The notes beneath the pieces are model-generated. The model did no database searches. It was not told where the DNA came from and saw nothing but the letters and a program-made list of their open reading frames with translations. A DNA stretch of 64,000 nt, taken from an uncultured Dehalococcoidia bacterium (lineage in GTDB: Bacteria; Chloroflexota; Dehalococcoidia; Lucifugimonadales; CAJWER01). Positions 45,909 to 54,118 of this stretch are shown here, piece after piece; within the stretch, counting starts at the first letter, position 1; each line of letters begins with the position of its first letter. The position numbers were made by a program, and so were the translations under genes. The stretch covers positions 468,001 through 532,000 of the forward strand of contig OY282442.1 in NCBI GenBank assembly GCA_958296115.1, in the 5' to 3' direction.

Positions 45909-46352
45909 CGCGGCAGAAGTGTATCAGGGCCGGCAGCCTGTGGCTAGGGCACAGCTTCTTGGCAACAGGGAGCGCGCCCTACCCTTGGGCGGGTTTCACG
46001 ACCCTTCGCCGCGCCTATGTCGTGTTGTCTCTGTTGGGAGAAGCGCTGGCCGGGACGCCTGCGCTCCGGTGGGCGAGATGAGGGACGCGCTGAATTGCCT
46101 TCACCCTGGGTCTCTCCCCGTGAGGGGAGGGGTGATGAAGGCTGGCGTCTTGTTGGCGCCTTCGTCTATGTTCGCGTTGTCTCGGCCGGCTCCTTTGGGC
46201 CTTGGGTCACCCTCACCCTAGCCCTCCCGTCTGGGGAGAGGGACGGGGCGGGGAATCGCCCTTATCCTGGCCCTTTCCCTTCGGGGGAGGGGCGCAGGGC
46301 GGGGCGTTTGCCCTTATCCTGGCCCTTTCCCCCGTGAGGGAGAGGGTACTTG

Positions 46353-46790
46353 GCGGGTCTTGCGACCCGCGTCCTGTCTACTCCTGGTTCCCCCGCTCTC
46401 GCGGGAGATGAGTTTGCCTTGCAAGGCAGTGACTCCGGTACTTGCTTCGAGGATGCCGACGTCGATCGCCCGCCGACACTGGGGGTGCAGCCCCTCCTCT
46501 AACTTTCCCGGACGGCTGACGGGCCCTTGCGGGACCGCCTGCGTTTCGCGCTTGGACCTTCCACCCGCCAAGGCGTCGGGCTGCGCTGGCTACGGTCCTC
46601 CCGGTCGTCCGAGAGTCCGCACCTGGAACGGGGGAGGCACATTTGGCACTGCGTCCTCCTGTCGGGACGCCGGAACACAGAGCGACCTTCTCATACCGCG
46701 GGGGCCCCGTCCCAACAACAGCGGCGGCATGAATGCCCAGATTTGGCAGAGGCGGCTCTGTGCCCGTTTGGAGTACGTCCCTTCGGGCCG
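46353..46790 (-). ncRNA. Candidate structured RNA of the triplicated element, copy B
   Basis: Same hairpin order as copy A, from the CCCGAAGGG 5' hairpin to the final GCGGGTC-GCAA-GACCCGC at 46353-46370. Here the CAGAG-CCGC-CTCTG and GCGTCC...GGACGC stems are better paired than in copy A. Single-base length differences from copy A near 46680 would break any shared reading frame. Confidence 0.45.
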
Positions 46791-46796
46791 TCTACC

Positions 46797-46826
46797 AGAC
46801 TAGCACGGCTGTTCTCGCGATGTCAA
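46797..46826 (-). promoter_or_regulatory. Promoter of repeat copy B
   Basis: TTGACA at 46826-46821, an 18-nt spacer, then TAGTCT at 46802-46797 on the minus strand. Hexamer and spacing are conserved with copies A and C, with one change in the -10. Confidence 0.5.
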
Positions 46827-46863
46827 GGGGCAGGTTGGGGCAATTTGGGGGCAATTTTCGGGA

Positions 46864-47075
46864 TTGGGGATGCAGGCGGGACGCCTGCGCTCCTTCGCGC
46901 CCTTAGGGGTACATGAACGGACGCGCCGACTCGCGGTTGATGGCGTCCAGCGGCAATCCACCTCTATCAGATTCTTCCGCCGATACTCCGCACGCCCCAA
47001 GTATCGCCATACTGCCAAATCGCCCGACATCCTACCCGATGGTCGAAATGAGACACTACCGAGGGGCGGGGTTCG
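46864..47075. other. Gap between repeat copy B and the SRP RNA promoter
   Basis: No convincing gene. It contains a small GCAGGCGGGACGCCTGC hairpin at about 46870-46890, similar to hairpins near 25290 and 60617. A minus-strand frame across 46800-47183 overlaps the SRP RNA and is not protein-like. Confidence 0.4.
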
Positions 47076-47105
47076 TTGACAGAGTTCGGGACTATAACCT
47101 AGTAT
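47076..47105 (+). promoter_or_regulatory. Promoter of the SRP RNA gene
   Basis: TTGACA at 47076-47081 and TAGTAT at 47100-47105, with an 18-nt spacer. The RNA's 5' end (47113) lies 7 nt past the -10, exactly where transcription should start. Confidence 0.7.
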
Positions 47106-47112
47106 GGATTCA

Positions 47113-47380
47113 GGCCGTGCTAGGCGGGGAGATAGCGGTGCCCTGTACTCGCAATCCGCTCTAGCGAGGCTGAATTCCTCCACGAGGTCTTACCCACGAG
47201 GCCCCTGCCCTTGGACGGCGGTGTTGAGAGTTGGGTCCTGCGCGGCGGAAACCTGTGAACCCCGTCAGGTCCGGAAGGAAGCAGCGGTAAGCAGTGGCTT
47301 CCGGGCGCCGTAGGACAGCCTGGCTCGAGCCGCCCCCACGCGGTACGTCTGCGCGGCGGATCGACCGGAGGTGCACGGCC
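47113..47380 (+). ncRNA. ffs: Large (Bacillus-type) signal recognition particle RNA
   Basis: 268 nt. The Alu domain opens with GGCCGTGC and GGCGGGGAGATAGCGGTGCC, with CCCTGTAC and GCAATCCGCTCTAGC as in the B. subtilis scRNA. The S domain contains the universal SRP54-binding hairpin GTCAGGTCCGGAAGGAAGCA (47264-47283). GGGTCCTGCGC pairs with GCCGTAGGAC on either side, and the 3' end GGTGCACGGCC closes the helix with the 5' end. It targets nascent membrane proteins with Ffh. rsmA follows 39 nt downstream. Confidence 0.96.
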
Positions 47381-47419
47381 TACAATCGAAAAGGGGCTGA
47401 GTGAAGCCCTATCAATGGG

Positions 47420-48241
47420 TTGGCTTTCGCTTTGACCGCCACCGCTCGCAGGGCTAGGAAGAGTCTCGGCCAGCACTTCCTGGTGGACCGGGGCATACGG
47501 AATCGCATCGTGGCCGCCGCGGAGATGGCAGCCACCGACGCCGTCTTGGAAATCGGACCCGGCCGAGGGTTCCTCACCACCGCCCTAGCCGAGCGCGCCC
47601 ACGTAGTCGCGGTAGAGATGGACGAGGCCCTTGCGCTGGACCTACGCGCCCGACTTGGCGGCCCCAACCTTCGCATCATCCACGCCGACGCCCGCGATGT
47701 CCCAATAGAATCGCTGGTGGAGGACGGCGCGCATTACAAGCTCGTAGCGAACCTGCCCTACTACGCCGCGTCCCCCATCGTGCGCCGCTTCCTGGAAGCC
47801 CCGCACAAGCCCGACCTCATGGTCGTCATGGTTCAGCGCGAAGTGGCCCAGACGATGACCGCGCGCCCCGGCGGCATGGGCATCCTCTCAGTGGCCGTCC
47901 AGCTATACGGCAATCCTAAGGTGGTCTGCCACGTCCCGCCACGCGCCTTCAGGCCCGCCCCAAAGGTATGGTCGTCGGTTGTGCGCATTGCGGTATATGA
48001 CAAGCCCGCGGTTGCCTTCGAGTCGCCGGAAGGCTTCTTCGACGTCGTCCGCGCAGGCTTCAGCGCCCCCAGGAAGCAGCTCAAGAACTCCCTGGCGAAC
48101 GGTCTCGACGCACCCCCAGGCCAAGCGGAGGCCGCCCTGGAGGCCGCCGGCATCACTCCCACCCGGCGAGCCCAGACACTCGCGCTCGACGAGTGGTCGC
48201 GCCTGTACGAGGCATGGGGCGCGATGGAGCGCCCAGGGTGA
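47420..48241 (+). CDS. rsmA: 16S rRNA (adenine1518-N6/1519-N6)-dimethyltransferase RsmA (KsgA)
   Basis: 273 aa from TTG 47420. Motifs are KSLGQHFLVDRGIRNRI, the SAM-binding VLEIGPGRGFLTTALAE, the Asp of HADARDVPIE and the catalytic NLPYYAASPIVR, followed by MVQREVAQTM. It dimethylates two adenines in helix 45 of 16S rRNA, a late 30S assembly checkpoint. Its stop overlaps the ispE start by 4 nt (GTGA), so translation is coupled. Confidence 0.96.
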   Translation: MAFALTATARRARKSLGQHFLVDRGIRNRIVAAAEMAATDAVLEIGPGRGFLTTALAERAHVVAVEMDEALALDLRARLGGPNLRIIHADARDVPIESLVEDGAHYKLVANLPYYAASPIVRRFLEAPHKPDLMVVMVQREVAQTMTARPGGMGILSVAVQLYGNPKVVCHVPPRAFRPAPKVWSSVVRIAVYDKPAVAFESPEGFFDVVRAGFSAPRKQLKNSLANGLDAPPGQAEAALEAAGITPTRRAQTLALDEWSRLYEAWGAMERPG

Positions 48242-49125
48242 CGCTCACCATACCGGCATACGCCAAGGTCAACCTCACCCTCGAGGTCATCGGCAGGCGC
48301 GCCGACGGCTATCACGATATAGTCAGCATAATGCAGTCCGTCAGCCTCCACGATACCTTGACCCTGGAGCCTGCGGACGAGATAACCCTCGACGCCGACC
48401 TGCCAGGCGTCGCGACCGCCGACAACCTCGCGTACCGCGCGGCTCTCCTGCTCGCCGAGACATCGGGAGCGGGCCAGGGCGCGAAGATTGCCCTCCAGAA
48501 GTCCATCCCGGTCGCAGCCGGCTTGGGGGGCGGCAGCAGCGACGCCGCAGCCGTCATCGTGGCCCTGAACCGGCTCTGGGGGCTGCGAATGACCGACGAG
48601 GACATGATCGAGATTGCTGCCAGGCTCGGTTCCGACGCGCCTTTCTTCATCCGAGGCGGCACGGCGATGGTCTCCGGGCGCGGCGAGCGCGTCCGCCCGC
48701 TGCCCCCGGCCGACCCCGCATGGCTCGTCCTGCTCTGCCCGGCTATCCCCATTCCCAACAAGACCGCCGCCATGTACTCGATGCTCCGGGCGGAGCATCG
48801 CACACGCGGATTCCTGACCCGCAAGCTCGAAGCCCGAATACGCGGCGGGGGAGACGCGCCCCCGGACCTCCTCTTCAACGCATTCGAGGCGATAGCGCGA
48901 GACGCCTACCCGGGCTTGGCAGAACACTGGGACGCCCTCCATGCCCTTGGCGCGCGGGAGATACACCTTGCCGGCAGCGGCCCATCGCTCTACGCCCGCG
49001 TGCCGCGCAGGGAGCAAGGGACGGCGATCGCGCTGCTCCTCCAGCGCAGAGGATGGAACGCCCATCTCGTCTCCACCACACAGCAACCGCCGGCCGACAG
49101 GGTTAGGAAGGAGGGACTCCCGTGA
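48238..49125 (+). CDS. ispE: 4-diphosphocytidyl-2-C-methyl-D-erythritol kinase IspE
   Basis: 295 aa from GTG 48238, chosen because the homology starts at TLTIPAYAKVNLTLEV and the GTGA overlap couples it to rsmA. GHMP-kinase motifs are PAYAKVNL, the ATP loop IPVAAGLGGGSSDAAA at about 98-113 and the late AGSGPSLYA. IspE phosphorylates CDP-methylerythritol in the MEP isoprenoid pathway. The rsmA-ispE pairing is common. The downstream membrane protein overlaps its stop. Confidence 0.95.
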   Translation: MTLTIPAYAKVNLTLEVIGRRADGYHDIVSIMQSVSLHDTLTLEPADEITLDADLPGVATADNLAYRAALLLAETSGAGQGAKIALQKSIPVAAGLGGGSSDAAAVIVALNRLWGLRMTDEDMIEIAARLGSDAPFFIRGGTAMVSGRGERVRPLPPADPAWLVLLCPAIPIPNKTAAMYSMLRAEHRTRGFLTRKLEARIRGGGDAPPDLLFNAFEAIARDAYPGLAEHWDALHALGAREIHLAGSGPSLYARVPRREQGTAIALLLQRRGWNAHLVSTTQQPPADRVRKEGLP

Positions 49126-49541
49126 GCTACGTCATCGCCGGCGTATTCAGCGGCCTGGTCATGGCATCCGTCACCATGACCATAGGGCCCCTGTTACTCT
49201 TCTTCATGGCGAAGAACCCGACGCCCGGCTTCGAGAGACTCCAAGAACGAGTCTCGCCGATGCAGATGACGATGGGCCTGCTCGCGGTGTCGTACCCGCT
49301 CTGGACGGCGCTCGGCGGCGCCGCCGGGCTGCTCTACCGCGCGAGCGTCAACCTTGCCCCAGGGGGAGGGCTCGGCAGCCCGAACCTCGTCTTCACATTC
49401 GCGGTCCTGCTCTTCGCCGTGGGAATCGCGGCTCCCATAGTCATCGTCCTGCGCCGCGCCCCGCTCGGCGTCGCAGCCACCCTGGCCGCATTCGCCGCCG
49501 ACTTCGGCTGGCTGCTCCCCTTCATGGCCCGCGAAATGTAG
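49122..49541 (+). CDS. Small membrane protein of unknown function
   Basis: 139 aa from GTG 49122, overlapping the ispE stop by 4 nt. Four hydrophobic segments are visible: IAGVFSGLVMASVTMTIGPLL, MGLLAVSYPLWTALGGAAGLL, LVFTFAVLLFAVGIAAPIVIV and GVAATLAAFAADFGWLLPF. Nothing identifies a function. The position suggests co-expression with rsmA-ispE. Confidence 0.65.
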   Translation: MSYVIAGVFSGLVMASVTMTIGPLLLFFMAKNPTPGFERLQERVSPMQMTMGLLAVSYPLWTALGGAAGLLYRASVNLAPGGGLGSPNLVFTFAVLLFAVGIAAPIVIVLRRAPLGVAATLAAFAADFGWLLPFMAREM

Positions 49542-49559
49542 GGGCAACCTCGAGTCGAA

Positions 49560-50105
49560 TCATGCCTCGCTCTTGAACATCTCTATCATGCGGCGCTGGT
49601 CATTGGTCATCTCATATGCAGGATTTGCGGCGCATGGGTATATCTCAGCCTCATCCCAATATCGGCCTGCGACGCTGGCAGCAGTACCTATCTTGACGCC
49701 GCGCTCCCTGAGCTGCCTGACAAGCTGGAGGCTGGAGAACAGAAATGTAGACTCGACCACCCAAGGTCGGGTTGTACCGCGAGAGGACGCAGGCGCGGTC
49801 TTGGGGCCGGTAAGCGCTAGGTAGAAATCCGGTGGGGCGTCAAGCGTCATGTCCAGCAATCCCTCCCTCTTCGAGTAGTACTTGACATTTACGGAGCCCC
49901 CGTCCAGCGGCCCGCCTACAAAGTGACCGTCAATCCCCTTGTGGGATGCGGATTCCAGCAGCTCGATACCGAATATCTCGGCGGCCACGAACTCCGCGAT
50001 ATGGCCTGGATGAGCCGGACGCCCGATTACCCCAGCTATCTCCGCGTCAGTGCGGTTCCGCTCCTTGATGAGCGCCGCCAAACGCCTCAACCGCTCACTT
50101 TCCAA
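49560..50105 (-). CDS. Putative PD-(D/E)XK-like nuclease, unknown family
   Basis: 181 aa. After a helical N-terminus, GHIAEFVAAEIFGIEL (Glu about 38), KGIDGHF (Asp about 59) and GGSVNVKYYSKRE (Lys about 75) are spaced like the alpha-helix Glu, beta Asp and x-x-K strand of restriction-endonuclease folds. This is a pattern-level assignment only. DUF6998-like proteins have similar features. It is the last gene in a four-gene minus-strand series, 13 nt after the OmpR-type regulator. Confidence 0.45.
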   Translation of the reverse strand: MESERLRRLAALIKERNRTDAEIAGVIGRPAHPGHIAEFVAAEIFGIELLESASHKGIDGHFVGGPLDGGSVNVKYYSKREGLLDMTLDAPPDFYLALTGPKTAPASSRGTTRPWVVESTFLFSSLQLVRQLRERGVKIGTAASVAGRYWDEAEIYPCAANPAYEMTNDQRRMIEMFKSEA

Positions 50106-50118
50106 CGCGTTGCTCTCC

Positions 50119-50778
50119 TTACCTGTCCGGCGCCTTGAAGCGGTAGCCGACCTGCCAGACGGTCTCTATGAAGGTGTGGTCCGCGTCCTCTACCTTGCTC
50201 CGCAGGCGCCTGATGTGGACGTCCACGGTCCTGGCGCCGCCAAGGTAGTCATATCCCCAGACCTGGTTCAGGAGCGTGTCCCTGGAGAAGACCCTGCCTG
50301 GGCTACTCGCCATCAGCAGGAGCAGCTCGTACTCCTTGTAGCGGAGCGATACGCGCCGACCGCCGACCGAGACCTCGAAGGTGGCCGTGTTGATGACGAG
50401 GTCTCCGACGCGCACGACGTCCTTCTCGTCTGGGGCGAGGCGCTTGATCAGCCGGACGGCCCTCAGGGCAAGCTCGTCGGCGCGGGGTTGCCCTAGGACG
50501 AGGTCATCGACTTCGAGCAGGTCGTCCATGGGGAGCGCTTGGTCATGGGGGACCAACGCGATGGACGGGAGCTTCCGGTCGGCGCAGGCGCGGACGCAAG
50601 CCGCGAGGTCCTGTCTCGACATCGCGCTCGTCTCTATCAGGGCTATAGCTTCGGGGCCGCGGCGGCCTATCGAGCGGAGTGAGGCGGGTGAGGCGACGAT
50701 TACCGGGTCGAGGCCGCGGCCTCTGAGAGCGGAGACGTACTGGGGGACTTCTCGAAGCGGGACCGGGCCGGCTGCCAT
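50119..50778 (-). CDS. OmpR/PhoB-type winged-helix regulator with degenerate receiver
   Basis: 219 aa from ATG 50778. The C-terminal half is a clear transcriptional-regulator winged helix: ISVGGRRVSLRYKEYELLLLM-like strand and helix (VSLRYKEYELLLLMAS), PGRVFSRDTLLNQVWGYDY and the recognition helix ARTVDVHIRRLRSKVED. The first 110 residues resemble a receiver fold, but the position of the phosphoacceptor Asp is Glu (about 49, ALIETSAMS). No histidine kinase is next to it. The gene lies 8 nt after the rhodanese gene. Confidence 0.8.
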   Translation of the reverse strand: MAAGPVPLREVPQYVSALRGRGLDPVIVASPASLRSIGRRGPEAIALIETSAMSRQDLAACVRACADRKLPSIALVPHDQALPMDDLLEVDDLVLGQPRADELALRAVRLIKRLAPDEKDVVRVGDLVINTATFEVSVGGRRVSLRYKEYELLLLMASSPGRVFSRDTLLNQVWGYDYLGGARTVDVHIRRLRSKVEDADHTFIETVWQVGYRFKAPDR

Positions 50779-50786
50779 CGCGGGTC

Positions 50787-51644
50787 TCACGCGGGGCCGG
50801 TCTCGACAGGGGAGCCGGCGGAGTTGCCCCACTCGGTCCAGGAGCCGTCGTAATTGCGGACTCTGGGGTATCCGAGCAGGTACTTGAGCGCGAACCAGGA
50901 GTAGGACGCGCGGACCCCCAATCGACAGTATGGGACGACCTCGTCCTTGGGCGAGAGACCCTTGGCCTCGTACATTCGCCGCAGCTCCTCCGCGGGCCGG
51001 AACTTGCCGTCCTCGGACGCATCGTCCCAGGGGACGTGGACTGCGCCGGGCAGCCGCCCCTTGCGATATATGTCCGGCTGGGGGGTTCCTGGGGCCGAGG
51101 CGAGCTGGCCCGTGAACTCCTCGATGGTGCGAGTGTCCAGCGGCTTGAAGCCGGGTTTGCCCAAGTTGGCGGCCACGTAGCTCTTCATGGCCCGCAGCGA
51201 GCCGTCCGGGGCCGATGCGCGGTACACCGCGGGCCCCGGCGCCGGGGCCTCGGTGGACAATTCCCGCCCCTCGCTCACCCACTTGGCGCGTCCGCCGTCC
51301 ATTATCCTGGCGTCGGGGTGGCGGTATATCTTCAGCACCCAGAATGCCCAGGTGGCCGAACGGTTGTTGCCGTCCCCGTAGAGGACGACCGTCGCGCCGC
51401 GGTCGATGCCCGACCGGCCCAAGAGAGCCTCGAACTGGGCTATCCCGGGGATGTCTCGCTTCACCTGGTCCTCGAGGTCGGCGTGGAGGCTCCATCCGAC
51501 TGCGCCGGGGAGATGGCCCATCTCGTAATGCTCGGACAGGTCGGCGTTGACCTCGACGACGACGATGGAGGAGTCTTGGATGCGTTCGGCGACCCACTCC
51601 GTGGATGCGAGGACCTCGGGATGAGCGTACTGGGAGACCATCAT
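50787..51644 (-). CDS. Two-domain rhodanese-type sulfurtransferase
   Basis: 285 aa starting at the MM pair (51644 or 51641), right after AGGAGG. The N-terminal rhodanese domain (VVVEVNADLSEHYEMGHLPG, VLYGDGNNRSATWAFW) is inactive, as usual. The C-terminal domain has DTRTIEEFTGQ, GAVHVPWDDA and the active loop YCRLGVRASY with its CxxGxR Cys. It transfers sulfane sulfur from thiosulfate or mercaptopyruvate. The upstream neighbour is an enolase-family enzyme 17 nt away and the downstream one is the regulator. Confidence 0.9.
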   Translation of the reverse strand: MMVSQYAHPEVLASTEWVAERIQDSSIVVVEVNADLSEHYEMGHLPGAVGWSLHADLEDQVKRDIPGIAQFEALLGRSGIDRGATVVLYGDGNNRSATWAFWVLKIYRHPDARIMDGGRAKWVSEGRELSTEAPAPGPAVYRASAPDGSLRAMKSYVAANLGKPGFKPLDTRTIEEFTGQLASAPGTPQPDIYRKGRLPGAVHVPWDDASEDGKFRPAEELRRMYEAKGLSPKDEVVPYCRLGVRASYSWFALKYLLGYPRVRNYDGSWTEWGNSAGSPVETGPA

Positions 51645-51661
51645 TTCCTCCTGCGCCTGGA

Positions 51662-52762
51662 TCATACCGACCACTTCTCGACGGCGTAGGGGTCGAGCTC
51701 CAGGCCCAGCCCCGGCTTGTCGGGGAAGGGCGCCCACATGCCGTCTTTGTGGGCCGGGATCTCCGTGTACCATGCCGTTTCGCACTCGTGCACATGTCCC
51801 AGGTACTCGACGACCTTGAGGTTGGGCGTGGCGCAGGCCAGGTGGAGATGTACGGACTGGTAGGCGTGCGAGGCGACCTTCAGGTTGAACGAGTGCGCCA
51901 GGTGCGCGACCTTCATCCACTCGGTAACGCCGCCGACCCTGGCCACGTCGGGTTGGGCGATGTCCACGGCGCCGCCGGCTATCAGCTCTCGGAACTTGTA
52001 CTTGCCCGCGTCCAGCTCCCCCGCCGCGATTGGGATGCTCGTGCCATGCCGCACCTCCGCCATGCCCGGCGCGTCGTCGGTCAGGACGGGCTCCTCGAGC
52101 CACCCGACCTGCTGCAGCTCGAATTCGCGCGCCATGTAGATGGCCTGCTTGGGATAGTAGCCGTAGTTGGCGTCCACGTAGAGCGCGACGTCGTCGCCCA
52201 GGGATCTTCGGACGGCCTCGACGCGCTCGACGTCCTCCCGCTCCGACTTGCCGAAGTCCTTTGCGACCTTCATCTTCACGCGGGGTATGCCCTGCTCCAC
52301 GTAGCCGTTCATCTCGGCCAGGAGCTCCCGCTCGTCCAGGTTAGTCCAGCCGCCGCTGCCATAGATGGGAACCGAGTCGGCGTACGCGCCGAGCAGCTTG
52401 TACAGGGGCAGCCCGAGCGCCTTGGCCTTCAGGTCCCATAGTCCGGTATCTACGGCGGACAGGGCGCAGAACCCGATGCCCTTGTTGCCGTAGCCGCGCA
52501 GCCGCCAATACATGTCCGCCCACAGGCGCTCGATGTCGAAGGGGTCGCGGTCTATCAGGAGGTCCTTGAAGCTCGACTCCACTATCTCGCGCACCCCGGG
52601 CGACGACGCGCCCACGCCGAGGCCCTCCGTGCCGTCGTCGGTCTTGAGATGCACGAACAGCTGCCCGCGCCCGGGGCTGCCCCATGCCTGCATCGTGGAG
52701 TCCTGCACTGCCGGGAGGAGCGGATAGTGCAAAGAGGTCGTGGTGACGTCGATTATCTTCAT
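51662..52762 (-). CDS. Mandelate racemase/muconate-lactonizing-type enolase-superfamily enzyme
   Basis: 366 aa from ATG 52762 after GGGAG. The N-terminal capping domain starts MKIIDVTTTSLHYPL. Barrel motifs include RVKMKVAKD (the KxK base), YVDANYGY (metal Asp), GWLEEPV (metal Glu), IAAGELDAG (metal Glu) and the late His in VASHAYQSVH, with the C-terminal PGLGLELDPYAVEKW. It abstracts an alpha proton from a carboxylate and probably dehydrates or racemises a sugar acid. The truncated gene at 14087-14473 is a relative. Confidence 0.9.
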   Translation of the reverse strand: MKIIDVTTTSLHYPLLPAVQDSTMQAWGSPGRGQLFVHLKTDDGTEGLGVGASSPGVREIVESSFKDLLIDRDPFDIERLWADMYWRLRGYGNKGIGFCALSAVDTGLWDLKAKALGLPLYKLLGAYADSVPIYGSGGWTNLDERELLAEMNGYVEQGIPRVKMKVAKDFGKSEREDVERVEAVRRSLGDDVALYVDANYGYYPKQAIYMAREFELQQVGWLEEPVLTDDAPGMAEVRHGTSIPIAAGELDAGKYKFRELIAGGAVDIAQPDVARVGGVTEWMKVAHLAHSFNLKVASHAYQSVHLHLACATPNLKVVEYLGHVHECETAWYTEIPAHKDGMWAPFPDKPGLGLELDPYAVEKWSV

Positions 52763-52857
52763 CGGCGCTCCCGCAGGGAGTGGCTGTACTTGCAATGAGC
52801 AAGTGTAGTTTCGACCCGCATCATAGTCAAACAGGGCGGCGAGCGGGTCATCACATC

Positions 52858-52887
52858 TTGACTGGCGTTCTCGATGTCTGGTAGATT
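52858..52887 (+). promoter_or_regulatory. Promoter of the cytochrome oxidase operon
   Basis: TTGACT at 52858-52863 and TAGATT at 52882-52887 with an 18-nt spacer. The predicted start is near 52894, downstream of the ATG at 52891, which supports the ctaC start at 52939. Confidence 0.5.
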
Positions 52888-52938
52888 CCTATGCAGGCTC
52901 GCGTAGGCTGGACGCAAAAGGAGACCACCGCTTACACG

Positions 52939-54009
52939 ATGAATTCGTCACGTCGCCGCTCGACGCGCCTCTGGGCGGCGCTCCTTCCCATTCTCGCCAT
53001 CCCGCTCTTGGCGGCTTGCTATCCGGACAACCCCCAGTCCACCTTCGACGCCGTCGGGCCGGTTGCCAAGTCGCAGCTCAACCTCTTCTACTGGATATTC
53101 TGGGCGGCCGTCTTCGTATTCGTGGTGGTGGGCGGGATACTGATGTGGATTACCCTGCGGTTCCGCCGGAAGCCAGGAGACCCGGACCCGGCGCAGACGC
53201 ACGGCAATACGCCGCTCGAGATAGGATGGACAATCGCCCCGGCTCTCGTCCTGGTCGTGATAGCCGTCCCGACGGTGCTGACCATATTCGATAACCTGAA
53301 CAGCCCCGACCCCGACGCCCTGACCATTGACGTGGTGGGTCACCAGTGGTGGTTCGAGTTCCGCTACCCTCACCCCGACGGCAACGGCGACGCCGTCGTA
53401 ACAGCCAACGAGCTCCACATCCCAGTGGGCGAGGTCGTCAACGTCAACCTCGACTCCAAGGACGTGCTTCACAGCTTCTGGATTCCCAAGCTCGCGGGCA
53501 AGGTCGACCTCGTGCCCGGCAACGAGAACTTCATGTGGATACAGGCCGACGAGCCGGGCGAGTACCTTGGGCAGTGCGCCGAGTTCTGCGGCGAGGCGCA
53601 CGCGCTGATGAAGTTCCGGGTCGTTGCCGAGTCCAGGTCCGAGTTCGACGCCTGGCTCACCGCAGAGGCGGCCCCGGCGCAGGACCCGGTCGATCCCCTC
53701 GCCCAGCAGGGCAAGGCGCTGTTCGAGGGCGGCAAGGCGCAGTGCTGGTCGTGCCACACCGTCGCCGGCTCCTCCAAGTCCCGCGGACAGACAGGCCCAG
53801 ACCTCACCCACGTATGGAACCGCGGGCATATCGCCGCGGGCGTCATCGAGAACAACCAGCGGAACCTTCGCCAGTGGATAGAAGATCCGCAGTCTATCAA
53901 GCAGGGCACCATCATGTTCAGGGACGCCAAGATATACTCCGACCCGGAGCGCAAGCTCACCGACGCCGACGTGGCCGCGCTGGTCGCATACCTGCAGACG
54001 CTGAAATAG
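52939..54009 (+). CDS. ctaC: Cytochrome c oxidase subunit II with C-terminal cytochrome c domain (caa3 type)
   Basis: 356 aa. A lipoprotein-type signal (RLWAALLPILAIPLLAAC) is followed by two membrane helices (FYWIFWAAVFVFVVVGGILMW and IAPALVLVVIAVPTVLTIF). The CuA domain has VGHQWWFEFRYP, VLHSFWIPKLAGK and GQCAEFCGEAHALM with the two CuA Cys. A fused c-type haem domain follows with CWSCH at about 272 and a late Met in TIMFRDAKIY. It accepts electrons from cytochrome c and passes them to subunit I. It is first in the ctaCDEFG series. Confidence 0.96.
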   Translation: MNSSRRRSTRLWAALLPILAIPLLAACYPDNPQSTFDAVGPVAKSQLNLFYWIFWAAVFVFVVVGGILMWITLRFRRKPGDPDPAQTHGNTPLEIGWTIAPALVLVVIAVPTVLTIFDNLNSPDPDALTIDVVGHQWWFEFRYPHPDGNGDAVVTANELHIPVGEVVNVNLDSKDVLHSFWIPKLAGKVDLVPGNENFMWIQADEPGEYLGQCAEFCGEAHALMKFRVVAESRSEFDAWLTAEAAPAQDPVDPLAQQGKALFEGGKAQCWSCHTVAGSSKSRGQTGPDLTHVWNRGHIAAGVIENNQRNLRQWIEDPQSIKQGTIMFRDAKIYSDPERKLTDADVAALVAYLQTLK

Positions 54010-54037
54010 AGACAGGCAAGGCGCTGAAAGATATAAT
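54009..54037 (+). promoter_or_regulatory. Internal promoter between ctaC and ctaD
   Basis: GAGACA at 54009-54014, a 17-nt spacer and a perfect TATAAT at 54032-54037. It could give separate expression of ctaD and the following genes. It may also be chance in a 109-nt gap. Confidence 0.4.
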
Positions 54038-54118
54038 GAACGCGTTGACCGAGGACAAGCTGCCCGCCGGCCCACTCCATCCGGCGGAAGACGCGCAGGT
54101 CGGAGAAGAGGGGGCGAC

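Larger units (their letters stand above)
46095..46863 (-). repeat. Triplicated long element, copy B
   Basis: Reverse-complement copy of the element at 12063-12875. It keeps the AAATTGCCCC pair, the promoter (with -10 TAGTCT instead of TATTCT), the whole conserved core, the CCCTCTCCC-type palindromes and the right-end segment shared with copy A (GAGACAACGCGAACATAGAC). It lacks the GGCGCAGAAGCGGCTAGAAC segment that copies A and C share. The 45909-46094 stretch to its right-hand side contains no gene. Confidence 0.85.

Noticed and set aside
46800-47183. 127-codon minus-strand ORF across the gap before the SRP RNA
   Set aside because: It overlaps the SRP RNA and repeat copy B, and its sequence is low-information Arg/Pro-rich.
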